A stretch of DNA of 64,000 bases from CAVQBP01 sp963740945 (GCA_963740945.1 CAVUGE010000008.1:62001-126000); one strand, 5' to 3'; shown: positions 9,269-18,600, numbered from the stretch's first letter. The notes: generated by a model from the letters alone, not told the origin. Numbers and translations: made by a program.

Positions 9269-11414
9269 TTCAACACCTGTTGGAAAAGTATCTTCTATTT
9301 TTTTACTCACAGCATTTTTATTAAACTCATATTTTATTTTTCCACAGAATCAGTCCAGTAGTATACAGATTCCAATAAACGGATTTTGCAAGTACAGAGA
9401 ATTCAAGACAAATCCCAATTATACTACTATCTTTTCTTTTAATTATAATAATGATTCCTATTCAGATATTCTGTTATACTCACCACTAAGAAAGAAAATA
9501 AATATATTAACCGGAGATGAAAATGGAGATTTTTTGAGGCAGGACAGCATAAAAGTTCCTTACCAGTTTTCCAGCATTCAAAAAATTTTTAATAGAGAAA
9601 AAGAAACAGAAAGCTATGCTTTTGCCTCAAGGAGAGACAGGACTGCCGGTATATTTCAAATTTCCAAATATAGAAAATTTTCTATCCTTTCCACTATTCA
9701 ATTCACTTCATATCCGGAAAATATATCTGCTGCCGATATTAACGGAGACGGCAGAAAGGAAATATTAATATCAGGGAGTGCTTTCGATGGGCTTTCGGTA
9801 TTATATCAATCGGAAAGAAATTTAATAGAAAAGAAAGTTGAAGATAAAACTACCTATACTGCAGCTATTTTTGTTGATTTAAATAATGACGGTATACCTG
9901 ATATTGCGGGGTTTAATCTTATTACTAATTCCCTTGATTTTTTTTATAATTATGGAAACGGAACATTTAATAAAATCCGGTCAATCCCGATTGATGGGAA
10001 AATCAATACACTTCATTCCTTCGATATAAACTCCGATGATTATGAGGACTTAATTTTTGTAAAAAATAATGCTATAGTGATCTTTTACGGTGACTTCAGA
10101 AATTCTTTTGAAAATACTATAACTCTGAATCCGCTCTATCCTCCTGACAAAGTTATAACAGGTGATTTTAATAAAGACGGTAAAATCGATATTGCATATA
10201 TCAATTATGATAAAAATATTTTATCAATATTATTCGCTAAAGGAGATGAACAATTTTACCCGGAAATTATATATTTAAGAAAGAATGATATTAAAGACAT
10301 TATACCCTTTTACAGTAAATTTATAAATGGAATTGCGGGAATTACATTTAAGGGAGATCTTTTTACAATAACACGGGTATCCTCTTTTTCGGAAGATGTC
10401 CAGATAACTCTTGCTTCCGAACCCTCCGCAATAACTTTTTTTGATAAAGATGACGATGGTATTATAGATTTTTGTCTTTTAGACCAATTTACTAATTCAC
10501 TTATTACTGTTATTAGAAACAGCGAAGGAATTCCCAAGGGCTATTATTCATTCCCGTTATTTCAAGAACATTCACTTGTAACTGCCTTTAATATCTCTCC
10601 GAATGTTAAAGGATTTTATTGTTATTCATACGACAAAAAATTAATTGAAGCACTTGTAGTAGATTTTAATAACGATAAAATTATCAGAAAATCAATCTAT
10701 TCGCACGGCGGAATAATGGACCTTAAAGCTGTTAAAGATGAGCAGGGAAAAGTAAATATTTTTACTGCATATAGAAATAACGATAAACTTGGCATAGATA
10801 TCTTTAAATATTCAGAGAATAATTATTCAAATGAATATTATGAAACTAAGCTGAAAGATTTGGCTTCGAATACAACTTTAGGCTTGGGGAAAAGGGTTAG
10901 TTTCTGGCAAAAAGCCGGTAATGAATTACTCCTTTTTACAAAGGATTTTAGTAAGCCGCAAAGCCCACTGGAAGAAAAATTTTCCTTATCTTTGCAGTCA
11001 TATTTTAAAATAGTTGCTTTTACAGGAGATTTATTGAACAATGATAACGATATATTAATCAGTTTTCTAACTTCCAGGGATGATAGTTTTGCTGTAATTA
11101 CACAGGATAAGACCTCTTCAATCATTAGAAAAGATACCTTAACCGGAACGTTAAATGTTACAAACAAGGACCAGCTTTTTTTAGGTGAAATGAGAATTAA
11201 CGGTTTAAAAAAGTTATTTATTTATTATCCGGACAGCAGTGCTGTTTACCGGCTGGATTTTCTTAAGGATGGGAAGGAAATAATATCCACAAAAGCTGCA
11301 GCTGCTGAAGAATTAAATCATTATTTTATTAAGAATATGAATGTAAAGAATTATCATATTGTGTATACAAGAAAAAATGAAAGCCAGATTTCAATTAATA
11401 AAATAAGTCAATGA
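9207..11414 (+). CDS. Secreted FG-GAP/VCBS repeat protein (beta-propeller)
   Basis: The frame is open from 9135, inside the thioesterase gene, but the first 24 codons are shadow. I take ATG 9207 (735 residues), which puts a hydrophobic export segment (SSIFLLTAFLLNSYFIFPQ) at about residues 29-47; the start is uncertain because its GGAG site is very close. The mature part holds calcium-loop repeats of the FG-GAP/VCBS type: DINGDGRKEILI, DLNNDGIPDIAG, DINSDDYEDLIF, DFNKDGKIDIAYI and DKDDDGIIDFCL. Such repeats fold as an integrin-alpha-like propeller outside the cell. It overlaps both neighbours and is probably co-expressed with the HExxH protein that follows. Partner or ligand unknown. Confidence 0.75.
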   Translation: MKKHFKGGKIDFGIGLLLKVSSTPVGKVSSIFLLTAFLLNSYFIFPQNQSSSIQIPINGFCKYREFKTNPNYTTIFSFNYNNDSYSDILLYSPLRKKINILTGDENGDFLRQDSIKVPYQFSSIQKIFNREKETESYAFASRRDRTAGIFQISKYRKFSILSTIQFTSYPENISAADINGDGRKEILISGSAFDGLSVLYQSERNLIEKKVEDKTTYTAAIFVDLNNDGIPDIAGFNLITNSLDFFYNYGNGTFNKIRSIPIDGKINTLHSFDINSDDYEDLIFVKNNAIVIFYGDFRNSFENTITLNPLYPPDKVITGDFNKDGKIDIAYINYDKNILSILFAKGDEQFYPEIIYLRKNDIKDIIPFYSKFINGIAGITFKGDLFTITRVSSFSEDVQITLASEPSAITFFDKDDDGIIDFCLLDQFTNSLITVIRNSEGIPKGYYSFPLFQEHSLVTAFNISPNVKGFYCYSYDKKLIEALVVDFNNDKIIRKSIYSHGGIMDLKAVKDEQGKVNIFTAYRNNDKLGIDIFKYSENNYSNEYYETKLKDLASNTTLGLGKRVSFWQKAGNELLLFTKDFSKPQSPLEEKFSLSLQSYFKIVAFTGDLLNNDNDILISFLTSRDDSFAVITQDKTSSIIRKDTLTGTLNVTNKDQLFLGEMRINGLKKLFIYYPDSSAVYRLDFLKDGKEIISTKAAAAEELNHYFIKNMNVKNYHIVYTRKNESQISINKISQ

Positions 11415-13120
11415 GATTAATTTATATTTTTATATTATTGAGCTTAGCCGCTGACTCTATTTTACCACAGAGCTTAAAGAAACAGGAACTTGATTCACTT
11501 TATAATGAACTGATTTATCTTAATTCATCAAGATTTAATGAAAACTCTTTTCAATCAGTTCAGGGAGAAACAAATCAATCAGTTCAGGGAGAAACAAATC
11601 ACGAAAAGTGTGGATTCGGATTAATCAGTACAATAGCAATCAATTTTAATCAATTCACACTGCAGCAGCAATCGGATATAAAAAAAATTCTACAAAGACC
11701 AGTGCTGCAGGATAGTATAACAACTCAAGACGGATATTTCAAAATACATTATGATCCGGCGGGGATAAATAAGCCTTCATATAGCGGATTATCATTAAAT
11801 GACTGCCTGAATCAAATATCGGAGACACTAGACTCGGTTTATAATTTTGAAATAAAATATTTAGGTTATCTTTTCCCGAATGCTAATAATTCACCTTATG
11901 ATATATATATATCCAATTCAACATCGGGAAGTTATGGATATACTCAGCCGGAAAATTCAACAGGAAACGGGACATATTCTTCTTTTATTGTCATACATAA
12001 CAACTACCAGAATTTTGCTACAAAAGGAATTGACGGAGCACGGGTTACTTTAGCTCATGAATTTTTTCACGCTATACAAATAGGAAGATATTTTTACAGA
12101 TATGATAGTGACGGATTTTTTTATGAGTTGTCTTCCACAGCAATGGAGGATTTTGTTTACAACAGCATTAATGATTACTACAATTACTTACCGGCTTATT
12201 TTAATAATACCCAGAATTCTTTTGCATGTTCGAGCTGCGGGGGAGGAGAACAGGAATATGCACTTGCAATCTGGAACATTTTTTTACGGAACAGGTTCGG
12301 CTATAATATACTAAAAAGGCAATGGGAGCTCATGCCCCAAATGAGAGCCCTGGATGCTATTAATAACAGCATACTTCAATATAGTTCAAACTACAGAAAG
12401 GAATTTAATATTTTCGGGACATGGCTCTATTTCACCGGTTACAGGGCAGTTAACGGCAAATATTTTATGGAAGCTGCAAATTATCCGGCATTAAATTTAT
12501 TTAATAAATTTGATGGTATCCCGGAAAATACATTGAACGCCACGGCTTCTCCTCTATCCGAAAATTATTTGCGGTTCATTAATAAAGTAAATAATGACAA
12601 CTATGACACACTTGATGTAATTATATCTAATTCGGATTATCGAAGCGGAGTAGACAGTATGAACGGACATTTCACATTTCAGTTATCCATTGGTTACAGC
12701 CCCACTTCCGCGGATAATAATTATTTTGTCGATTTTAATTCGAGAAACTCTTCCCTATGGTCGGAAACGGTTATTTTGAATGATGAAATTATTAGTCAGG
12801 ACACTACTAATCAGGTACCATCATCATTCGCAATCAACTATGCTTATCCAAATCCGTTTTTTTACAGCCGGAACAATCATATAGAAATTCCAACAACCGC
12901 CAGTAGTAGTCAAAAGGCAGATCTTAATATTTACTCAACATCAATGCGGCTTGTTTATTCCAGGGAGGATTATGTATATCTCGGGAAAAGAGGAACATAT
13001 ATATTGAGCTGGAACGGATTAGATTCAAACAGAGAAAAACTCCCTTCGGGAGTATATATTTATTTTACAAAAACCGGCAGCAGTACAACTTCAGGCAAAA
13101 TAGTCATATTTAACAAATGA
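11411..13120 (+). CDS. Secreted putative metalloprotease with type IX secretion tail
   Basis: The start overlaps the previous stop (ATGA). The 569-residue protein has a signal peptide (LIYIFILLSLAADSILPQ). A zinc-peptidase motif HEFFH lies at 216-220 (TLAHEFFHAIQIG) with a downstream helix containing E and Y residues; the region resembles gluzincin-like secreted enzymes. The last ~80 residues (SFAINYAYPNPFFYS, then KADLNIYSTSMRLVYS and SGVYIYFTKTGSS) form a C-terminal sorting domain as used by the type IX system. A perfect tandem duplication doubles the octapeptide QSVQGETN at about 51-66. Protease activity is inferred; the third zinc ligand was not identified. Confidence 0.72.
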   Translation: MRLIYIFILLSLAADSILPQSLKKQELDSLYNELIYLNSSRFNENSFQSVQGETNQSVQGETNHEKCGFGLISTIAINFNQFTLQQQSDIKKILQRPVLQDSITTQDGYFKIHYDPAGINKPSYSGLSLNDCLNQISETLDSVYNFEIKYLGYLFPNANNSPYDIYISNSTSGSYGYTQPENSTGNGTYSSFIVIHNNYQNFATKGIDGARVTLAHEFFHAIQIGRYFYRYDSDGFFYELSSTAMEDFVYNSINDYYNYLPAYFNNTQNSFACSSCGGGEQEYALAIWNIFLRNRFGYNILKRQWELMPQMRALDAINNSILQYSSNYRKEFNIFGTWLYFTGYRAVNGKYFMEAANYPALNLFNKFDGIPENTLNATASPLSENYLRFINKVNNDNYDTLDVIISNSDYRSGVDSMNGHFTFQLSIGYSPTSADNNYFVDFNSRNSSLWSETVILNDEIISQDTTNQVPSSFAINYAYPNPFFYSRNNHIEIPTTASSSQKADLNIYSTSMRLVYSREDYVYLGKRGTYILSWNGLDSNREKLPSGVYIYFTKTGSSTTSGKIVIFNK

Positions 13121-13141
13121 TAATAACTAATAACTAAAATT

Positions 13142-13249
13142 ACGCAGATGTAAAGATGACATCTTTAAAAGCAAAAATAATTTTCAACTTTTTATTAAAA
13201 TGGAAATCAGATAAGACCTAATTTTCCAAAAATAAAGATGTCATCTTTC
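13142..13249. repeat. Palindrome-pair element, copy 1 (~108 bp)
   Basis: Two 15 bp near-perfect palindromes, AAAGATGACATCTTT (13152-13166) and AAAGATGTCATCTTT (13234-13248), are reverse complements of each other. They enclose about 67 bp of AT-rich DNA, preceded by ACGCAGATGTA. The same layout recurs at 32357-32466, so this is a dispersed element. Confidence 0.65.
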
Positions 13250-13311
13250 AAATACCGATTTTTGCTTAATTTCTGTGTTATAATTAAGAAACTCTTACTT
13301 TATAAAGATTC

Positions 13312-13944
13312 ATGATTGATTTTTCAATTCAGGTTACAGAGTTAAAGAAGACTTTCGGCAGAAGATTAATATTTGATAATATAAATTTTTCTTTGAAGGC
13401 GAATACCATTTTCGGAATTACCGGAGCAAACGGTTCCGGCAAGTCAACATTAATAAAAATAATTGCAGGAATAAATTCTCCAACATCCGGAAAAATAATT
13501 TATAAGAACGGCGATAAAGAAATAATATCCGAAGAGCTGCATAATTACATCGGTTTTGTTTCTCCTTACCTTGTGCTTTATGACGAATTTTCTGCATGGG
13601 AAAACCTTAATTATTTTGCAAATATTAGGAACGTTCCATTTAATAAGGAAAAAATTGAACATCTTCTCAATCAATTCCTTTTATTTAACCGTAAAAATGA
13701 TTTAGTAAAGACATATTCATCAGGGATGAAGCAGAGGATGAAATTTATTTTTGCTTTAATGCATTCACCAAAAATTATTCTGCTTGATGAACCAACTTCA
13801 AACCTTGATGATGAAGGGAAGGAATCTGTATACCGGATTATTGAAAATGAGGGGGAGCAGAATATTATTATTGTAGCTTCAAATGAAAAATCAGATTTAC
13901 AGTTTTGTAAAGAAACATTAAAACTGGAGGAATTTAAAAATTAA
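13312..13944 (+). CDS. ccmA: Heme exporter ATP-binding subunit CcmA
   Basis: The 210-residue protein is a single ABC ATPase domain: Walker A GANGSGKST at 38-46, signature SSGMKQR at 135-141 and Walker B ILLDEPTSNLDDEG at 155-168. Its size (about 200-215) and its place before ccmB, ccmC, ccmE and ccmF identify it as CcmA. CcmA with CcmB, CcmC and CcmD drives release of heme-loaded CcmE for cytochrome c maturation at the inner membrane. No clear ribosome site precedes the ATG. The stop codon overlaps the proposed ccmB start. Confidence 0.9.
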   Translation: MIDFSIQVTELKKTFGRRLIFDNINFSLKANTIFGITGANGSGKSTLIKIIAGINSPTSGKIIYKNGDKEIISEELHNYIGFVSPYLVLYDEFSAWENLNYFANIRNVPFNKEKIEHLLNQFLLFNRKNDLVKTYSSGMKQRMKFIFALMHSPKIILLDEPTSNLDDEGKESVYRIIENEGEQNIIIVASNEKSDLQFCKETLKLEEFKN

Positions 13945-14599
13945 ATCATACTCACTTTTTCAAAAAGATTTTCATTCTGAATTGCGTACCCGTTATGCTG
14001 TTAATTCTCTTGCAATGTTTATTTTAGTTGCATTAAGCGTTATTCTATTTTCAATAGGTAATGAAAGAATAACTGCTCCATTGACCGCAGGTCTATTCTG
14101 GGTAGTAATATTTTTTACTGCTATGTCGGGTCTGGCTAGAGCATTTGTATCCGAAGAGGAGAGGGGAACATCTTTAACTCTTCAGCTTATAGCAGCTCCT
14201 TCAACCATCTTCACCGGGAAACTTCTTTTCAATTTAATTTTAGTATTTATGATGAATATAACAATTACATTATTATATTCTGCACTTTTCGAAGAATTTG
14301 TTATCAGGAACCTGGTACTTTTTATACTTACTTTTTTCCTTGGAAATATTGGAATTGCAGTCTCCTCAACGATTATTGCTGCTATTATTGCTAAAGCAGG
14401 TTCCAAAGGGACATTGTATCCTGTTCTTTCATTTCCTATTTTACTTCCTTTAATAATAACTTCTGTTAGATTAACATTATTTTCCATAGAAGGAACCACT
14501 TTCGATTCCTCTAAAGTTGAACTTTTAATAATTGCCTGTTATGATGTTATAATGGTTTCTGCATCTTATATGTTATTCGATTTCATATGGAAAGATTAA
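13940..14599 (+). CDS. ccmB: Heme exporter membrane subunit CcmB, probable ATT start
   Basis: The protein has six hydrophobic segments and the family phrase FVSEEERGTSLTLQLIAAP. The nearest usual start is TTG 13982, giving 205 residues, but it has no ribosome site. The frame is open upstream and encodes KSYSLFQKDFHSELRTRYA, which matches the conserved CcmB N-terminus (KDL..ELRTRYA). The only candidate start giving this is ATT at 13940, placed 9 nt after a perfect GGAGG (13926-13930) inside ccmA; it gives 219 residues, the usual CcmB length. ATT initiation is rare (known for infC). It acts as the permease of the CcmAB complex in the inner membrane. Confidence 0.85.
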   Translation: MKSYSLFQKDFHSELRTRYAVNSLAMFILVALSVILFSIGNERITAPLTAGLFWVVIFFTAMSGLARAFVSEEERGTSLTLQLIAAPSTIFTGKLLFNLILVFMMNITITLLYSALFEEFVIRNLVLFILTFFLGNIGIAVSSTIIAAIIAKAGSKGTLYPVLSFPILLPLIITSVRLTLFSIEGTTFDSSKVELLIIACYDVIMVSASYMLFDFIWKD

Positions 14600-14781
14600 T
14601 ATTTATTCCTTTAATTTAATTTTTTTAAAAAGTAGATTAAAAAGTCTTCTTTAGAAAGAGATTGTTTCTTAATTAGATGGCATAACATTTGATTCTTGTA
14701 TAATAAATCAACAAAATATTTATATAGCGATAACACATTTATTATGATCTGCATTATTTAATTAAAAATAAAAGAAATAAC

Positions 14782-15486
14782 ATGGCCTGGAAAATATTTT
14801 TGTTCATATTAATTGCATTTGTTTCAGTGGCTGGAATAGCTTTTCCCATTGTTGAGAATCCACATACATGGTACCAGTTTCCCCTGATTCCGGGATTGGA
14901 GCAGAATGCAAAAATAATATTCTTTCATGTACCAACAGCATGGATTACAGTAATCGCATTCTTAATGTCAACAATCTTCAGTATAAAATACTTAAGAAAG
15001 AAAAATCTGGATGATGATGCAAAATCATATGCAGCGGCTCAATTAGGAATAATATTTTGTGTATTGGCAACCATAACTGGAGCAATTTGGGCTAAATTTG
15101 CATGGGGCTCATTCTGGAGCTGGGATCCGCGACAGACAAGTATTTTTGCTCTTCTGTTGATTTATGGTGCATGGTTTGCTCTGCGCTCATCGATTGAATC
15201 GGAAGAAAAAAGAGCTTCACTTTCTGCAGTCTACAATATTATCGCGTTTATAACTGTTCCATTCTTTATTTTTATTATGCCTAGAATAATGAGCGGTCTG
15301 CATCCGGGTTCAGCTAATGATACAAATTCAGGGCCCATTGTTGATTTTAAAATGAACGGAAACATGTTATTAATCTTTTTTCTTTCGTTGATAGGATTCA
15401 CAATTTTATTCTTCTGGATGTGGAATATTGGATATAAATCTTTAATTTATAAAGATAAACTTAACAGAAAATTAACTAGAGGGTAA
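14782..15486 (+). CDS. ccmC: Heme-handling protein CcmC
   Basis: The 234-residue protein has six membrane segments and the tryptophan-rich WWD motif WAKFAWGSFWSWDPRQT at 103-119, where heme is bound. Two conserved external histidines flank it: His49 (IIFFHVPTAW) and His174 (SGLHPG). These three features define CcmC, which loads heme onto CcmE at the outer face of the inner membrane. It lies 182 bp after ccmB, with no separate terminator visible, and is followed directly by ccmD. Confidence 0.92.
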   Translation: MAWKIFLFILIAFVSVAGIAFPIVENPHTWYQFPLIPGLEQNAKIIFFHVPTAWITVIAFLMSTIFSIKYLRKKNLDDDAKSYAAAQLGIIFCVLATITGAIWAKFAWGSFWSWDPRQTSIFALLLIYGAWFALRSSIESEEKRASLSAVYNIIAFITVPFFIFIMPRIMSGLHPGSANDTNSGPIVDFKMNGNMLLIFFLSLIGFTILFFWMWNIGYKSLIYKDKLNRKLTRG

Positions 15487-15487
15487 T

Positions 15488-15646
15488 TTGGCGGAACTTT
15501 ATAGTTTTTTACAGAAAAACGCGATCTACATTGTAATGGTTATTGTACTTATCGTATGGGCAGGGGTCTTTTTGTATCTCTTAAATTTGGACAAAAGACT
15601 TAAAAATATGGAAAAAGAAATAGAGGAAAACAAACATGAAAAATAA
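15488..15646 (+). CDS. ccmD: CcmD-like small membrane protein
   Basis: A TTG start at 15488, 2 nt after the ccmC stop and preceded by GAGGG, opens 52 codons. The peptide has one membrane helix (IYIVMVIVLIVWAGVFLYLL) followed by a charged coil DKRLKNMEKEIEENKHEK. This hydrophobic-then-basic/coiled shape, WAG..LYLL.LD+RLK, is the hallmark of CcmD, which stabilises the CcmABC-CcmE complex. Its 3' end overlaps the ccmE start by 11 bp, so the genes are coupled. It is too short for routine ORF calling. Confidence 0.8.
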   Translation: MAELYSFLQKNAIYIVMVIVLIVWAGVFLYLLNLDKRLKNMEKEIEENKHEK

Positions 15647-16025
15647 GTATCTATTCGGCGGTGTAATTATAGTAGTGTTTCTAGGATTGATGGGGTATTT
15701 ATTAACTCAGAGCAATATAAAATATGAAGATAATTTTCAAACTGTGATGAGTGTTGATAAAACCGTAAAAGCTACCGGAAGCTGGGATAAAGCAAAGAAT
15801 TATGATATTGATAAACAGAAAAGGACATTCAGCTTTTTTCTTGTAGATCAGCATGGAAATGAGATGAAGGTTGTATATGACGGTACAATTCCAAACAATT
15901 TTGAGTCCGCCCAAAGTGTAGTAGTAACCGGTCGTTATGTAGACGGTTATTTCCATGCAAAAGAGATATTAACAAAATGTCCCAGTAAATATCAGAATTC
16001 TCAGATCAAATCTTCTTCCCTGTAA
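15636..16025 (+). CDS. ccmE: Cytochrome c-type biogenesis protein CcmE, Cys (CxxxY) variant
   Basis: The 129-residue protein has an N-terminal membrane anchor (7-25) and a small OB-fold domain: TVMSVDKTVKATGSW, then SFFLVDQHGNEMKVVYDGTIPNNF and VVVTGRYVDGYFHAKEILTKCPSKY. In classical CcmE the last motif is HDENY and its His binds heme covalently. Here the position is Cys115 in CPSKY (CxxxY). This Cys form is known from the variant Ccm system studied in Desulfovibrio, which also lacks CcmG and CcmH; neither of those is found in this window. CcmE is the periplasm-facing heme chaperone between CcmC and CcmF. Confidence 0.9.
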   Translation: MKNKYLFGGVIIVVFLGLMGYLLTQSNIKYEDNFQTVMSVDKTVKATGSWDKAKNYDIDKQKRTFSFFLVDQHGNEMKVVYDGTIPNNFESAQSVVVTGRYVDGYFHAKEILTKCPSKYQNSQIKSSSL

Positions 16026-16115
16026 TTAATTTCTTATTTGTAATCTTTAACAAGGCATTATAAGAAAAGGTTATGATAAGAGCGAATTTATGCATTAAAT
16101 AATATAGGATATATC

Positions 16116-18530
16116 ATGGTTGGAAGTATAGTTCTAACGATCGCACTTGCATGCAGTGCAATAGCAATGGTAATGTATTTTCTTAGCTACAGGGGATATG
16201 AGAACACAATAAACTATGGAAGGATAGCTTATCATACAATGGCAATGATGGTTATAGTAGCATCAGCATTGTTGTGGTACGCAATTATTAATCATGATTA
16301 CAGCTTCAAATATGTTTATGAATACAGTGCAAACAATCTGCCGTTCGGATTTTTAATAGCTTCTTTTTGGGGAGGTCAGGAAGGAAGCTTTATGCTATGG
16401 CTTCTTTTAAGTTCAATCGTTGGAATTGTACTGCAGTCGTATACATCTAAAAGAGGAGATCTGGAAAAAAGGGTAATGCCCATTTTTACACTTCACACAA
16501 CATTTCTTTTAATAATGGTATCACCTTTATTTAAGAATCCATTTGCTTATATCTGGTCCGAACCTTTTTTTATAGCCACCAACCATATAAATGCGACATT
16601 TTTGAGTCAGCCATGGATGCAGAGTTTTATATTTAGTGACGGTTCATCGGGGCAGAATTTTGTAAAAATAAGTCAGGCTCTCTATACTACTCTTGCTTCA
16701 GGAGGGATTCATATGAGTCAATTTATTATTGACGGTAAAGGTTTGAACCCGCAGCTGATGAATTTCTGGATGCAGATCCATCCGCCTATTCTATTTTCAG
16801 GTTTTTCCATGGCTACAGTACCTTTTACATTTGCAATGGCTGCAATGTTGAAAAATGATTACAGGGATTGGGTAAGACAATCATTCCCTTGGGTTTTAGC
16901 TGGAGCGGGAATTCTAGGATTAGGAATAATGCTCGGCGGTTACTGGGCTTATGAAATGCTCGGATGGGGCGGATATTGGGCATGGGACCCTGTAGAAAAT
17001 TCGAGTTTAATTCCATGGCTTGTCGGAGTTGCTGCAATTCACACACTTCTTGTTCAAAGAAAAACTCAATCAAAAGGGGGGATAGGGAAGTATGCGAAGA
17101 CAAATTTAATCCTGTGTATAATGGTTTATATACTGGTATTATACTCAACATTTCTTACAAGAAGCGGGGTGTTGGGAGATGCATCCGTACATTCCTTTGT
17201 TGATCCGGGAATGCTTGTATATCTCTTCCTGCTTATATTTATCGGTACCTTCATTTTACTTGGATTTGGGACATTACTTTACAGGTGGAAATCTTTAAAT
17301 ATAGAAATTTCGAGGGATGAAGGTTTACTTTCAAGAGACCTGGCTTTATTTACAGCCGCGATAGTTTTATGTTCATCAGCTCTTGTTGTTTTAGTAGGAA
17401 CATCTTCGCCGATTTTCGGAAGCTCGGTAGATAAATTCTTTTATAACCAGATGCATGTTCCGATTGCAATAATTATTGGTCTTCTGAATGGCTTAAGCCT
17501 TCTCCTAAAATGGAATCATACAAAGGGAGAAGATATTGTAAAGAAATCATTATTTTCTGTCTCAGCAGCCATAGTAGTAACTGCCTTAATAGTCTTATTC
17601 GGCGGTATAAGCGATATTATGATGATTATCCTTTCTTTTTCTGCTGCTTTCGCTCTCTTTGTTAATGTTGAAATTGCTTTTCAAATAATAAAAGGGAACA
17701 TGAAAATGATCGGAGCTTATATAGCTCATATCGGTATAGCTGTATTCCTATTAGGAGTAATTGGTTCCGCAGCATACAGCAAAGAAATTAATATCGATCT
17801 GATTAAAAATGTTCCTCAGGAAGCTTTTGGATACCAATTAACTTTCACGGGCTACCACCCAATCGAAAATAATCAGAAATATGCCTTCAGTATTGATATG
17901 AAGAAGGGGAATAAAAGTTATGAAATTTCTCCTGTTATGTACATTAGCGATTACAGCAATGGCTTAATGAGAGAGCCAGCAATTCTTACTTTATGGCAGG
18001 CGACTATACTATCTCCTTTTACAAAAGACATATATATTTCACCGCTCGGGTATGAAGATAAAAACAGTGAAGATGCCGGACAAACTGCCTCTTTAAAAAT
18101 CGGGGACAAAATTAACTTTAACGGGTCTGAAATTGTATATAAAGATTTTGTGAAACCTGATATGAGTGTTATGATGAGCGGCGGGAATTTCCAGATGGGG
18201 ACAGATTTAACCATTTCCAAGAATGGTAAAACCTATAGTGCAGAACCCACTATTAAGCGGGATGAAAAAGGATTTTCATATATTCCGGTTACACTTGAAG
18301 AGGCGGATATAAAAATCGAATTAAAAAAGATAGATCCTTCCACTCAAAAAGCAGATTTTGTATTGACTAAGCTGGATACAAAGAAAAGCTCAGCGTCTCC
18401 AAAAGAAGTGTTAACAGTAGAGGCAAGTGTTAAGCCGTTTATCAACTTCGTTTGGGGAGGGGTTCTGATAATGGTATTCGGATTCTTCATTTCGGTAGCG
18501 AGAAGGTTGAAAGAATCCTTAATCAAGTAA
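16116..18530 (+). CDS. ccmF: Heme lyase subunit CcmF
   Basis: The 804-residue protein is longer than E. coli CcmF (about 650) because of a soluble periplasmic domain at about 560-770 before the last membrane helix. The WWD heme-binding motif is GWGGYWAWDPVENSSLIPWL (about 288-307), and conserved histidines lie in MQIHPPILF (near 221) and in MHVPIAI (near 447). An N-terminal GGQEGSFMLW motif is typical. CcmF takes heme from CcmE and joins it to apocytochrome c. A ~90 bp gap separates it from ccmE, with the same direction; the long perfect hairpin after its stop likely ends the operon. Confidence 0.92.
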   Translation: MVGSIVLTIALACSAIAMVMYFLSYRGYENTINYGRIAYHTMAMMVIVASALLWYAIINHDYSFKYVYEYSANNLPFGFLIASFWGGQEGSFMLWLLLSSIVGIVLQSYTSKRGDLEKRVMPIFTLHTTFLLIMVSPLFKNPFAYIWSEPFFIATNHINATFLSQPWMQSFIFSDGSSGQNFVKISQALYTTLASGGIHMSQFIIDGKGLNPQLMNFWMQIHPPILFSGFSMATVPFTFAMAAMLKNDYRDWVRQSFPWVLAGAGILGLGIMLGGYWAYEMLGWGGYWAWDPVENSSLIPWLVGVAAIHTLLVQRKTQSKGGIGKYAKTNLILCIMVYILVLYSTFLTRSGVLGDASVHSFVDPGMLVYLFLLIFIGTFILLGFGTLLYRWKSLNIEISRDEGLLSRDLALFTAAIVLCSSALVVLVGTSSPIFGSSVDKFFYNQMHVPIAIIIGLLNGLSLLLKWNHTKGEDIVKKSLFSVSAAIVVTALIVLFGGISDIMMIILSFSAAFALFVNVEIAFQIIKGNMKMIGAYIAHIGIAVFLLGVIGSAAYSKEINIDLIKNVPQEAFGYQLTFTGYHPIENNQKYAFSIDMKKGNKSYEISPVMYISDYSNGLMREPAILTLWQATILSPFTKDIYISPLGYEDKNSEDAGQTASLKIGDKINFNGSEIVYKDFVKPDMSVMMSGGNFQMGTDLTISKNGKTYSAEPTIKRDEKGFSYIPVTLEEADIKIELKKIDPSTQKADFVLTKLDTKKSSASPKEVLTVEASVKPFINFVWGGVLIMVFGFFISVARRLKESLIK

Positions 18531-18537
18531 ATTTTTC

Positions 18538-18568
18538 AACCTCCGGGGTTTCTAAAACCCCGGAGGTT
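18538..18568. terminator. Hairpin between convergent genes, likely bidirectional terminator
   Basis: A perfect 14 bp stem AACCTCCGGGGTTT / AAACCCCGGAGGTT with a 3-nt loop lies 7 nt after the ccmF stop and 32 nt after the end of the convergent lipoprotein gene. The stem is very GC-rich for this genome; the T-tract on either side is weak. Confidence 0.7.
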
Positions 18569-18600
18569 TATTCCATAATTATCAATGCAAGCAAAAAATC

